DNA of 64,000 nt from an uncultured Lachnospiraceae bacterium. GTDB taxonomy: Bacteria; Bacillota; Clostridia; Lachnospirales; Lachnospiraceae. Positions 52,588-60,729 of this stretch are shown here, piece after piece (position 1 is the stretch's first letter; every line of letters starts with the position of its first letter). The notes under the pieces were generated by a model. It worked only from the letters and a program-made list of their open reading frames with translations, did no database searches and was not told the DNA's origin. The position numbers and the translations under genes were made by a program. The stretch lies in the NCBI GenBank assembly GCA_910585965.1, contig CAJUHH010000004.1:62001-126000 (forward strand), given 5' to 3'.

Positions 52588-53412
52588 ATGTTTTGTGTTA
52601 TTCAGGAAGTAGCAACAAAGACGGTTCCGGCAGGAGAGCCAAAGGGAATAGAGGTATATGAATCACGGTGGACGGCTGACGGTAAAGAGTTCTGCAGCTA
52701 TGAGTACCGTAACAGCGCAGAGCGGTTTGAACGCCCTATCAGGAAATCATACCGCATAAGCATACATGAGAGTTACCGGGAGAATGGGAAAGTCAAGAAG
52801 AAACAGACCGTAATTTGTACGATTGGATATTATGAGGTTGTGGACTGGGGCGACTGGCCGGGGGATTTTGTTGTTGGTGGGCTGGCATCAAAAGCGGATG
52901 CGCTTGGACTGGAAGAAAGCGAACTAGCAGACCTGATTTATACAAAGTGGCAGGCTATTGTTGACCGCATTTGGGAGGAATACAAACGGACGGAGGAATA
53001 TGCTGCAAGGCAGGAGAACTGTCGCATAATCAGGGAGCATAACGAGAGGGTAAATGAGTTCACGGAGAAATACAGCGTTACCCGGAGCGAGTACAACCGC
53101 TGCTATGATGTGTTCGGCAAATTGCGCAATCCTGAATACCTGAAAAAGATTAAGGCAGATTTTAAAGCGAAAAAGGAATATGAGCGCAGGAGCCGGGGGC
53201 AAAGCAGTAGTTATTATGGTAACTATGGGGGATATAGTGGCGGTAGTTATTGCGGAACTGCTGCCAGTAACTACAATGAAGCTGACAAGGCCATGTTAAA
53301 AAAGTTCTACCGCACATTATCAAAGGCATTTCACCCGGACAGTAACCCGGACAAGGACACAAGCGAGGAAATGAAGATGCTGAACCGCCTGAAAAGTGAC
53401 TGGGGAGTATAG
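52588..53412 (+). CDS. Protein with C-terminal J-domain-like motif
   Basis: A 274-residue protein. The N-terminal 110 residues are beta-rich, followed by a charged helical middle (residues 125-205) and a Ser/Tyr/Gly linker. The C-terminal about 45 residues (MLKKFYRTLSKAFHPDSNPD, then MKMLNRLKSDWGV) form a short J-domain with the HPD motif that activates Hsp70. Phage-related J-domain proteins may recruit host DnaK for replication. An AAAGGAAA site precedes the ATG. Confidence 0.7.
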   Translation: MFCVIQEVATKTVPAGEPKGIEVYESRWTADGKEFCSYEYRNSAERFERPIRKSYRISIHESYRENGKVKKKQTVICTIGYYEVVDWGDWPGDFVVGGLASKADALGLEESELADLIYTKWQAIVDRIWEEYKRTEEYAARQENCRIIREHNERVNEFTEKYSVTRSEYNRCYDVFGKLRNPEYLKKIKADFKAKKEYERRSRGQSSSYYGNYGGYSGGSYCGTAASNYNEADKAMLKKFYRTLSKAFHPDSNPDKDTSEEMKMLNRLKSDWGV

Positions 53413-53659
53413 GTTTTTGTAACGGTTTTTCTCTGATTTATCCCCATTATTTATAGATTTATCACGGTTTTTCCCGGTTTTTGAAAAAATGAAATGTTGG
53501 AAAATGTTGGTATTTTCAGGATATAGGGGAATTTAATGACACTATAATGCGCGAAAAAGTGCAAATATTCCGTTGATTTAGGCAAAACCTGACGTATAGG
53601 AAATAGAGAATATAAGCAGATAGAAACATAGTATAGTTACGGAAAGGGGATGTTATGGC

Positions 53660-54280
53660 GTGGGCGGTTATGGTTCCGGCGGTCACAATAAGACACACAA
53701 ACGGCTTGAAAGTTTCCGCAGGATAGACAGCTTTGCATTTTATGATTACCTAATGGCTGATAAATACCTTGACTGCAAGACAACCGTACAATATCCGCTT
53801 ACCAGAGGGGATATTATCTACCATGTACAGAGCAGAACAGCGTTGATTAAAGTATTGAGCATTCAGGATGGGGAATACAGATATGTTGATCTGCCATTGT
53901 CAAGGGTTCCCGGCATAGATGGAAAGTCGGTAAGAATGTATTTCCATTGTCCGTATTGTGGGCGGCGTGTGCGGTATCTGTATGATTACTATAAACATTA
54001 TGCGTGCCGGAAGTGTGCGAAGCTGAATTATTCCTGCCAACAGAAAAGCGGCATGGATGAAATACGGCTGAAAATGGAGAGGATTGCGGAACGGTTAGAT
54101 TATCAGTGGTGGAGAAATGATTTTGACTGCATTGCTGATGTATATTACATACCGAAGCCGCATTATATGAGATGGGCTAAATATGAAAAGCTGATGCAGG
54201 AGTTTAGGACATTGAAGAAAGAGTATGAGCGCAACATGGAAAACGCACTTATGAAAGCATACAAGGCACTATGCAGATAA
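53660..54280 (+). CDS. Zinc-ribbon protein of the mobile element
   Basis: A 206-residue protein that begins at GTG with GGYGSGGHNKTHKRLESFRR, an N-terminus I recall from proteins in many integrative elements. A four-cysteine zinc ribbon lies in the centre (FHCPYCGRRVRYLY and ACRKCAKLNYSCQQ). The C-terminal third is helical and basic. Its role is unknown; DNA or RNA binding is likely from the ribbon. The upstream 246 bp gap is AT-rich and holds four CGGTTTTT copies. Confidence 0.7.
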   Translation: MGGYGSGGHNKTHKRLESFRRIDSFAFYDYLMADKYLDCKTTVQYPLTRGDIIYHVQSRTALIKVLSIQDGEYRYVDLPLSRVPGIDGKSVRMYFHCPYCGRRVRYLYDYYKHYACRKCAKLNYSCQQKSGMDEIRLKMERIAERLDYQWWRNDFDCIADVYYIPKPHYMRWAKYEKLMQEFRTLKKEYERNMENALMKAYKALCR

Positions 54281-54403
54281 AGGCTTGAAATGCCTTGCAG
54301 TAGGGCTTGTAATGGGGCAAATCGGGCTTGAAATAGTGTGAGGGTAGAAATTAAGGGTAAGAGGATAAAGGGCGAAAATAGGCTTTAAAACTGAATATAG
54401 GCA

Positions 54404-54432
54404 TTGTCGAAAAAAGTAATGTGTGCTATACT
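54404..54432 (+). promoter_or_regulatory. Promoter of the small toxin mRNA
   Basis: TTGTCG (54404-54409), 17 bp, TATACT (54427-54432). Transcription would start near 54440, where the RNA begins GGGAAACC. Confidence 0.6.
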
Positions 54433-54531
54433 CCATTCATGGGAAACCATAGAGCCAAAGGCGGCTTTACCCCTCTTGTATTTTGCGGAGGGTATAACGG
54501 CCCTCCAGACGAAAGAAAGGAGGGCGATACA

Positions 54532-54621
54532 ATGATTACATATCAGGATTTCTTTTTGTTCTGTACGTTCATTGTTGCCCTTATCAGTCTGCTTTATCAG
54601 ATTTTTAAGGGAAAGAAATAG
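54532..54621 (+). CDS. Small membrane peptide, probable type I toxin (holin-like/TxpA type)
   Basis: A 29-residue peptide: MITYQDFFLFCTFIVALISL followed by LYQIFKGKK. One hydrophobic helix and a lysine-rich tail are the pattern of the putative holin-like toxins of type I systems. AAAGGAGGG is placed ideally before the ATG at 54532. A longer in-frame start at 54421 would run through the mRNA leader and is unlikely. A hairpin follows directly, and a promoter on the other strand points back at the gene. Confidence 0.7.
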   Translation: MITYQDFFLFCTFIVALISLLYQIFKGKK

Positions 54622-54648
54622 CCGCCACTACTGCGAATAGTGACGGCG
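54622..54648. terminator. Hairpin after the toxin gene
   Basis: CCGC-CACTA and TAGTG-ACG-GCGG form a bulged stem immediately after the toxin stop codon. It may serve both convergent transcripts. Confidence 0.6.
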
Positions 54649-54720
54649 GTTGGATTGTAAAATCCATTTAGTTTGTTCATTGTGAGGGGTAGAGCCGCTT
54701 CTATGGCTTTCCCTTTTTCT
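54640..54720 (-). ncRNA. Candidate antisense antitoxin RNA
   Basis: On the minus strand TTGAAT (54755-54750), 17 bp, TATATT (54732-54727) is a good promoter pointing at the toxin gene. The RNA would start near 54720 and cross the hairpin into the toxin message; its end is not defined. Its 5' part (GGGAAAGCCATAGAAGCGGC, about 54709-54690) closely resembles the 5' leader of the toxin mRNA (GGGAAACCATAGAGCC). No open frame is present. Confidence 0.5.
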
Positions 54721-54809
54721 GTCTATAATATAGCATATCCGGCAGCAGGATTCAAGAGCCAAACGCACGTTTATTGTAATGTGATTGCAAAAGCTGTCTG
54801 CCTGCTGCC

Positions 54810-55025
54810 CTATTCCTTATCAGATAGACTGTCACGCAATATAGTTTCATCAATAGCCCTGTTAATGAAAGCCGTTGTACTTTCTCCCATGTTGGCGGCG
54901 TGTTCCTGAACCTCTGCCCGCCGTTCTGTTGTCATTCTTACTTTAACCTCACAGAATTTCTCCATATACTTCTTTTGCGCCCTGATTTCTGCATCTGTCT
55001 TTACCCTCTTTACTTTATCTGCCAT
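54810..55025 (-). CDS. Ribbon-helix-helix regulator
   Basis: A 71-residue protein. A basic N-terminus is followed by a ribbon-helix-helix fold: EVKVRMTTERRAEVQEHAAN, then MGESTTAFINRAIDETILRD. It resembles Arc/MetJ-type dimeric repressors and antitoxins, but no toxin is adjacent on its strand. GTGAGG precedes the ATG. Three copies of a dyad lie in the divergent promoter region upstream and are its likely operators. Confidence 0.82.
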   Translation of the reverse strand: MADKVKRVKTDAEIRAQKKYMEKFCEVKVRMTTERRAEVQEHAANMGESTTAFINRAIDETILRDSLSDKE

Positions 55026-55092
55026 TGTCGCACCTCACTTTCTTTCCTAGTGGGGGCGTGCCATATAAAGACACCTTCTCCACTATGCACTA

Positions 55093-55198
55093 ATTATAGC
55101 ATAAAAAGCAATCTACGACTAGATACAAAATGCACAAATATCTACGACTAGATTTGTCTATTCCGCACATTGCTATCTACGACCAGATATGCTATACT
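55093..55198. promoter_or_regulatory. Divergent promoter with three operator copies (RHH / HIRAN)
   Basis: The dyad ATCTA-CGAC-TAGAT occurs at 55111-55124 and 55140-55153, with a variant (CGACCAGAT) at 55175-55188. The rightward promoter, TTGCTA (55170-55175), 17 bp, TATACT (55193-55198), holds the third copy in its spacer. The leftward promoter has a perfect TATAAT (55098-55093), and the first copy covers its -35 region. Both transcripts would be repressed together. Confidence 0.7.
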
Positions 55199-55227
55199 TA
55201 ATCTATCAAATGAAGGAGGTACGCAAA

Positions 55228-55665
55228 GTGAAACAGATTACAAAAGTAAGAAAAACAGTTTGCGCAATGGCTAACCAATTACGGAAAGCCGGGTACTCTC
55301 TCAAAGATGCTTTCAAAAAGGCATGGCAGAGAGTGAAGCTGTCAATGACAGTGAGAGCCGCTGGGGTTAGCTTTGAGAACAGACAAGAGCGGCTGGCATT
55401 CCTGCAGCAGTTCAAGCCGGAGGATTTGACCGTTACACTGGAAAGAGAAAAGGAAAATAAGTTTGATGGTAACGCCATTCAGATTGTTGTGCATATCAAG
55501 CCGATTTCCAGACGTACCATAATTGGATATATCCCCAAAGGGCTTGCAAGGGAGCTTTCCAAAGTGCTTGATATGGGTATTCAGGTAAAGGCTACCCTGA
55601 TGCAGATTATCGGCGGCTATGGATGGAAAGAAAGCCTGGGCGCACTGATTAACATAACAGTATAA
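55228..55665 (+). CDS. HIRAN-domain protein
   Basis: A 145-residue protein starting at GTG, 7 nt after AAGGAGGT. The N-terminal 45 residues are basic and helical (LRKAGYSLKDAFKKAWQRVK). The HIRAN domain follows (VTLEREKENKFDGNAIQIVV, then IIGYIPKGLARELSKVLDMG). HIRAN domains bind 3' DNA ends or damaged DNA, as in HLTF and Rad5. Solitary HIRAN proteins are common in mobile elements. It is under the operator cluster of the RHH regulator. Confidence 0.82.
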   Translation: MKQITKVRKTVCAMANQLRKAGYSLKDAFKKAWQRVKLSMTVRAAGVSFENRQERLAFLQQFKPEDLTVTLEREKENKFDGNAIQIVVHIKPISRRTIIGYIPKGLARELSKVLDMGIQVKATLMQIIGGYGWKESLGALINITV

Positions 55666-55671
55666 AGAAAA

Positions 55672-55707
55672 TGCCCTTACAGAAGCCGCAAACTTCTGAT
55701 AGGGGCA
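55672..55707 (+). terminator. Hairpin after the HIRAN gene
   Basis: TGCCC-TTAC-AGAAG and CTTCT-GATA-GGGGCA form a two-part stem around CCGCAAA. The T run is missing, so termination is likely but not certain. Confidence 0.55.
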
Positions 55708-55798
55708 GTAACCCAAAAACCGTTACAAAAAAAGTATCAGGGTATGGGGAGATTATAACATTTCCCCTGCCCGGAGTAAAGAGAGGATTTGAAAGAAA

Positions 55799-56314
55799 AT
55801 GGATTTAATAAAATGCACCTTTGACGAACTACCATCTGCTATGCAAATGCACGTTCTGTATTGTGAAAAGATTACAGTAGCAGAGTACCAGCTTGCAATA
55901 TGGAGCAACAAAGACACGCTTTATTATAACAATCTGCCGGAAAAAGAGGTTGTGCGGTTCATATCGCTAATTGAAAGTGACAAGAAATTCATCAATAACA
56001 GGACTATGGACAGTATTTACAAAAAGTATGGCTGGGCGGTGTATAACGAGATTCATGAGGCACACAGCGAATACTTGAAAAAGGGGCGTGAGAAAGTTGC
56101 TGAACAGATAGCGCAGGAGTATTTTCCGATTATCGAAAAGACCATGAAAAAACCGTCAATCCCCTATTGTGATGAACTGCTGAAAGCTATGTCACATTTA
56201 GCAGATAAAGGACATTTCAAGTTTAAGGAATGGAGTACAGATCAGGCATATATCTACTTTATGGGTTATCTGTTGGGAAGTGGAAAGCTGGAATGGGAGG
56301 GGCGGTTATCATGA
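55799..56314 (+). CDS. Hypothetical protein of the mobile element
   Basis: A 171-residue soluble protein with no domain recognised. It is rich in aromatic and charged residues (PSAMQMHVLYCEKITVAEYQ, REKVAEQIAQEYFPIIEKTM). Its stop codon overlaps the start of the following small membrane protein (ATCATGA), so they are coupled. Function unknown. Confidence 0.6.
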   Translation: MDLIKCTFDELPSAMQMHVLYCEKITVAEYQLAIWSNKDTLYYNNLPEKEVVRFISLIESDKKFINNRTMDSIYKKYGWAVYNEIHEAHSEYLKKGREKVAEQIAQEYFPIIEKTMKKPSIPYCDELLKAMSHLADKGHFKFKEWSTDQAYIYFMGYLLGSGKLEWEGRLS

Positions 56315-56460
56315 AATTAAGAGCAAAGAAAAAAGAGGGAAAGAACCTTGCAACGGAGATTATCAGCATGGCAAAAAGGAAGTTGTGGCGGTGCAGGATT
56401 GCACTTATTATCTCACTGGCCGGGAATGTGATTCAGGCAGCAGTATTGATTTTCAGGTAA
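56311..56460 (+). CDS. Small membrane protein of the mobile element
   Basis: A 49-residue protein: a basic N-terminus (MKLRAKKKEGKNLATEII), then one hydrophobic helix (IALIISLAGNVIQAAVLIF). It overlaps the preceding gene by 4 bp and has a GGGAGGGG site. Function unknown. Confidence 0.5.
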   Translation: MKLRAKKKEGKNLATEIISMAKRKLWRCRIALIISLAGNVIQAAVLIFR

Positions 56461-56533
56461 CGGAAATAAGGGAGTGGGCGGCGGCTTATATGCCTGCTGC
56501 CCTATCCCACATTATAGAAAGGCGGTGCTTATT

Positions 56534-57808
56534 ATGGCAGAAAAGAGGAAAGACAGCCGGGGAAGAATATTAAGGGATGGGGAAAATCAGATGAAAGACG
56601 GGCGTTACCGCTATCAGTATATGGACGGCAGAGGAAAGCGGTGTGCGGTGTATAGTTGGAAACTGGTGGAAACGGACAGAACACCGCCCGGAAAGAGGGA
56701 TGATATAAGCCTACGGGAGAAAATAAAGCAGATTGACCGGGATGTTGAGGACGGTATAAAAGCCGCTGCCAATAACAAAATTACGCTGAATGATATGTTT
56801 GATTTGTACATGGCTGGAAAATATGAATTGAAAGATTCCACACGCTCCAATTATCTGTATATGTATAAAAATTATGTGTCGGACGAGATAGGGCGAAAGA
56901 AGGTAGCCAGTATCAAATATTCGGATGTAAAGGCATTTTATAACAGCCTTATCAGTGAAAAGGGTTTTAAGCCTAACAGCATGGAAATTATCAATACTAT
57001 CCTGCATCCAGTATTCACGCTTGCGGTAAGGGATGGATATATCAGGAGCAACCCCACGGACGGGGTAATGGCAGAGATTAAGAAATCCCATAATTGGGAG
57101 AAACCAAAACGCCATGCGCTAACAGAGCAGGAACAGGAAGCCTTTATTGACTTTATCTCCAATTCTGATATTTATAAGCACTGGCTTCCATTGTTTACAG
57201 TGTTTCTTGGAACCGGGTGCAGAGTGGGCGAGATTATTGGCCTGCGGTGGCAGGATTTGGATTTTGAGAGCCGGACAATAAGCATAAATCACAATCTGAT
57301 ATACCGTGTGTATCGGCAGCAGGGCGAAAAGTGCGAAATGCACATTACAACGCCAAAGACAAGCGCAGGATGCCGGACAATCCCCATGTTGGATGAAGTG
57401 CGCAGGGCGTTGCTTCAGGAGAAGCGGCAGCAGATGCAGAGGGGGCATAATGAAACAGAGATAGACGGTTACAGCAGCTTTATCTTTACGAACCGTGAGG
57501 GCTATGTACACAATCCGCAGACTATTAATAGAGCGATAAAGAGGATATACACAGCTTATAATGAGCAGGAGAAAGCGAGGGCAAAGCAGGAACACAGGGA
57601 GCCTATTCTTATCAGACATTTTTCCGTCCATAACCTTCGGCATACTTTTTGTACACGGTTCTGTGAGAACGAAACCAATATAAAAGTCATTCAGGAGATT
57701 ATGGGGCATAGCGATATAAGCACGACCATGAACATATACGCAGAAGCCACGGAGAGCAAAAAGAAAGAATCCTTTGAAAATCTGCAAGGCAAAATCAAAA
57801 TATGCTGA
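56534..57808 (+). CDS. int: Tyrosine site-specific integrase (Tn916 Int-like)
   Basis: A 424-residue recombinase that should integrate and excise the element. A short N-terminal arm-binding domain (RRDGENQMKDGRYRYQY-like) precedes a SAM-like core-binding domain (ITLNDMFDLYMAGKYELKDS) and the catalytic domain. Catalytic residues are Arg in GTGCRVGEIIGLRWQDLDF, the HxxR box in VHNLRHTFCTRF, and His and Tyr in IMGHSDISTTMNIYAEAT. All are intact. The ATG at 56534 is chosen because the upstream frame lies within the previous gene region. The right attachment repeat lies 45 bp after the stop. Confidence 0.95.
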   Translation: MAEKRKDSRGRILRDGENQMKDGRYRYQYMDGRGKRCAVYSWKLVETDRTPPGKRDDISLREKIKQIDRDVEDGIKAAANNKITLNDMFDLYMAGKYELKDSTRSNYLYMYKNYVSDEIGRKKVASIKYSDVKAFYNSLISEKGFKPNSMEIINTILHPVFTLAVRDGYIRSNPTDGVMAEIKKSHNWEKPKRHALTEQEQEAFIDFISNSDIYKHWLPLFTVFLGTGCRVGEIIGLRWQDLDFESRTISINHNLIYRVYRQQGEKCEMHITTPKTSAGCRTIPMLDEVRRALLQEKRQQMQRGHNETEIDGYSSFIFTNREGYVHNPQTINRAIKRIYTAYNEQEKARAKQEHREPILIRHFSVHNLRHTFCTRFCENETNIKVIQEIMGHSDISTTMNIYAEATESKKKESFENLQGKIKIC

Positions 57809-57852
57809 CCTGATAAAGAGAGCCGTTCCTGGATGCCGGGGCGGTTTTCCTA

Positions 57853-57873
57853 TATCTCAAATTTATCTCAATT
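57853..57873. repeat. Right attachment repeat (attR candidate)
   Basis: Identical to the 21 bp at 46468-46488. A further TATCTCAAT follows (57876-57884), so the TATCTCAA unit occurs three times here at 10- to 12-bp spacing. Confidence 0.8.
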
Positions 57874-58132
57874 TTTATCTCAATCCAAAGAATGATGATA
57901 AATACAGATAAACGGAAAAATAGGGGGAAAGTGCCGGAAACATAGGCTTTTATATAACCATAAACAGAGATAAACAAAGATAAAATACAGTATTATCATT
58001 TCCCGACGATGAAAACGCTTGGCGGAAAAGACCAGTAAAATCAATGCTTGCTTAAGTTCATGTTTTGCACAATGAGGACATTTTTCTAGAAAATATAGGG
58101 AAGTGTCCTTTTGCTATGGCTAAAACACATTT
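57874..58132. other. Non-coding stretch to the right of the mobile element
   Basis: With the integrase tail region this is a 324-bp gap without a gene (57809-58132). It is AT-rich, with several GATAAA words and a hairpin GGACA/TGTCC (about 58076-58110) followed by TTTT. No gene seen. Confidence 0.5.
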
Positions 58133-58336
58133 TTAAGGAGTATCTTGGCTGCTTTTCATTTTTTCTATATTTTTTCTCGTCTTTTCAATTGTTTCTTCAA
58201 GTTGATCTAATTCTTTTTCAGAGGAGCATAAATCTTCTAATATTGCTCCAGGACAGTGATTGATCATGCGCTCGTCAGGAGTCAAATCATGGTCTTTATT
58301 TCTGCGCATGAATGAGAATAAATTTTTTATTTTCAT
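58133..58336 (-). CDS. Small hypothetical protein
   Basis: A 67-residue protein: MKIKNLFSFMRRNKDHDLTP at the start, then a charged C-terminal coiled coil (SEKELDQLEETIEKTRKNIE). The ATG at 58336 follows AAAGGAA; a longer frame to 58429 has no good site. Function unknown. The 285 bp to its right (58337-58621) hold no gene I can support. Confidence 0.5.
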   Translation of the reverse strand: MKIKNLFSFMRRNKDHDLTPDERMINHCPGAILEDLCSSEKELDQLEETIEKTRKNIEKMKSSQDTP

Positions 58337-58621
58337 AAAATATTTTTCCTTTATTTCCATGAGCAATGGGCAGATAACATACGTAGAAAGCAGCAAAGTA
58401 TAATTGTTTAATATGCGCAAATAATTCATTTATATACCAATATTCAGTTTTTGATTAGGATAAAACGGTGAGGAACAGCAGGAGCATGGTTTTATGATGC
58501 AAAAATGATGCATCAGTGATTTAAAATAGAAAAATATAGAACTTAAAAATGACAGGGAAAGCAGTTCATAAGCTGGATTACGATAAAACATTACAAGAGC
58601 ATCATTTAGGGGGGATAGGTT

Positions 58622-60481
58622 ATGAGGAAGAAAAATAGGATCATTGGAATTTTGCCAGTGCTGATTTTGGTAGGGATAATCGGTTTTTTGTGGATGAATG
58701 GAGGGAAAGCAGAAGCAGTTGATCAGCCGACAGAAAAGACGGAAGCTCCGTATGAGGAAATGCCGGGGCTGGAGGAACCTTATGCCCTGGCATATTTTGA
58801 ATTTTTAAAAAAATACGCTGCGGACAGCGATTATGTGAAAGAGGGGAAGGCAAGGTTTGCGCTGGCTTTTATTGATGGCGATGAAGTCCCGGAGCTGCTG
58901 CTGATGGAGGACAATTACCATGCCAAGGGAGTAAGAGTTTTTGCCTATGACCAGGATCAGGTGGTGGAATTAGGGGAATTTGGTTCCTTCGGCATTATGC
59001 AGTACGTGGAAAAGGGAGGAATGATTTTCAGCCATTTTATGGCGCAAGGGGAGTCAAATAATGATTTCTTCAGAGTGGAAGAAGGAAAAGCAAATCTGGT
59101 TTGCAACATGCATTCTTGGCCGGATCATACCAGCGAAGAATATATCGAGCTATATGAAATAGATGGACGTTCCGTGGATGAGCAGACGTGCCAGGCGAAA
59201 TGGCAGGAACTATACGAAGACCAGGAATATGTGCCGGTCGGGTATGAAGAAGGAATCCCGATCAAGGAAACGGAACTGAATTCGTTATTGCTGGAAGCTA
59301 TCGATCATTTTGTTCCCAAAAAGGATCTGGCATGCTTCAGCTATGAGGAACTGCCGGATGGGACTTTGCGGATTACGGGTTATGATGAGGAAAAAAATAC
59401 GGAGAATCCCTATCAGGTCACGATTCCGTCCATGATTGACGGGAAAAGGGTATCTACGGTCGGGAAGGAATGCCTGGGCATGACTTATTTCGCCGGAAAG
59501 CTGCTGGAACTTACAGTCTCTGACGGCATCACCACAATAGAGGAAAATATCATAGAACATGCCTATGATATTTCCCTTATAAAACTGCCGGACAGTGTGG
59601 TATCCATAGATGAAAAAGCTTTCTGGAGGAACGGAGATCCATGGCCGGTCGTAGTCGCCTGCAATGACGACTCTTATGCTTACCGATACGCGAAAGAAAA
59701 TGGTTTTGCCTGTCAGGTAATGGAATCTGTTTTGCCGGAAAATGACTTCCTTGATGAATACCGAAAAGGAACAACAACGGAATTGCCATATTATGCACAC
59801 TGGAGGACGGAAAGGGAACGATTTGACTATATTGCGGTAGAATACCGGGACAGCCAAATGGAGAAAAGACTGGAGGGGGAGATGGTTTACCAGGAGCCGA
59901 ATGAATTTTTGGTGTTAATTGCAGACCATTCCAGCGGAGATATCCTGCAATGCATCGACTCTTCCTGCGTAGATGCGGAAAAAGTGGCGTTCTATTGGCT
60001 AAATGATGTTTCTTGCTGGAATTTTTTGTCTTTTGCGGATTGGAATTTTGACGGAGAGGAGGACATCCGCTGTTACCAAGGGACATTTGGCACGGGGGCG
60101 GCATCCTATTCTTCCCTGTTTGTTTATGAACCGGACAGCGGACTGTATCAAAATGTGCCGGAATTTTTAGGGATTGACTCGCCGTCGCTAAGGCCGGACA
60201 AACAATGCATTTATGGATTCTCCAGAAGCGGCGCGGTTTCGCATTATGCAGACCGCTACGAATATATAGACGGGCATCTTACCCATGTGGCAAGGCTCAG
60301 CCAGGTCATCCATAAAGGGGATGAAGTGGAAATTTTGGATGAGCGCCTGGTGGACGGGGAATGGCAGATTTACCGCCATGAAACATTTTACCCGCGTGAC
60401 CCGTCCGCAGAGGAGGCTTGGCAGGATGCCTATGAGCAGTCTGAAAGCCTGTATGTGGAGGACGGGTACTGGGATTTATAA
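58622..60481 (+). CDS. Membrane-anchored extracellular protein with leucine-rich-repeat segment
   Basis: A 619-residue protein. An N-terminal helix (IIGILPVLILVGIIGFLWMN) anchors or exports it; no lipobox is seen. Residues 50-230 have no recognised domain. Residues 245-360 contain a short BspA/LRR_5-like stretch (TIPSMIDGKRVSTVGKECLG, VSDGITTIEENIIEHAYDIS, LIKLPDSVVSIDEKAFW). The C-terminal part includes FADWNFDGEEDIRCYQGTFG, an EF-hand-like acidic motif seen in FG-GAP/VCBS-like secreted proteins. A surface role is likely; function unknown. Confidence 0.7.
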   Translation: MRKKNRIIGILPVLILVGIIGFLWMNGGKAEAVDQPTEKTEAPYEEMPGLEEPYALAYFEFLKKYAADSDYVKEGKARFALAFIDGDEVPELLLMEDNYHAKGVRVFAYDQDQVVELGEFGSFGIMQYVEKGGMIFSHFMAQGESNNDFFRVEEGKANLVCNMHSWPDHTSEEYIELYEIDGRSVDEQTCQAKWQELYEDQEYVPVGYEEGIPIKETELNSLLLEAIDHFVPKKDLACFSYEELPDGTLRITGYDEEKNTENPYQVTIPSMIDGKRVSTVGKECLGMTYFAGKLLELTVSDGITTIEENIIEHAYDISLIKLPDSVVSIDEKAFWRNGDPWPVVVACNDDSYAYRYAKENGFACQVMESVLPENDFLDEYRKGTTTELPYYAHWRTERERFDYIAVEYRDSQMEKRLEGEMVYQEPNEFLVLIADHSSGDILQCIDSSCVDAEKVAFYWLNDVSCWNFLSFADWNFDGEEDIRCYQGTFGTGAASYSSLFVYEPDSGLYQNVPEFLGIDSPSLRPDKQCIYGFSRSGAVSHYADRYEYIDGHLTHVARLSQVIHKGDEVEILDERLVDGEWQIYRHETFYPRDPSAEEAWQDAYEQSESLYVEDGYWDL

Positions 60482-60729
60482 AGCAGTTTTTATGATGGAT
60501 TATGCCGGTAAATGGAAATGCCGCAAAGCGTTGTCTTTGTCCGGGTATATGAAACATTGGAAAATATCGTTCTAACGGGTATTTTTTGCTGGAATATGAA
60601 AGAACTCTGTAGAGAAATCCGTAGAGGTATGTTACAATATCAAAAAGAAATTATGTTGTAATACCAGCTATAGGAAGCATAACCAGCAGGAAGAATTATT
60701 TGAGCTTAAGAAAAGGAACGGATATTGAT

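Larger units (their letters stand above)
46468..57873. mobile_element. Integrated element of about 11.4 kb with tyrosine integrase, satellite-like
   Basis: Bounded by identical 21-bp direct repeats at 46468-46488 and 57853-57873. Gene order: repressor (minus), excisionase-like, winged-helix protein, primase-helicase, candidate origin, four small genes, ERCC4 nuclease, J-domain protein, zinc-ribbon protein, type I toxin-antitoxin candidate, RHH regulator (minus), HIRAN protein, two small proteins and integrase beside the right repeat. No capsid, terminase, portal, lysis, relaxase or secretion gene is present. The content fits a phage-satellite-like island or a minimal integrative element. Autonomous replication after excision is suggested by the primase-helicase. 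Confidence 0.85.

Noticed and set aside
54421..54621. A 66-residue protein starting upstream of the toxin peptide
   Set aside because: The first ATG precedes the predicted transcription start, and the intervening part is the structured leader. The ideal ribosome site is before 54532.
55111..55188. ATCTACGACTAGAT repeats as a CRISPR array
   Set aside because: Only three 14-bp copies at uneven 29- and 35-bp spacing, dyad-symmetric and placed on promoters, with no cas genes. They fit operators.
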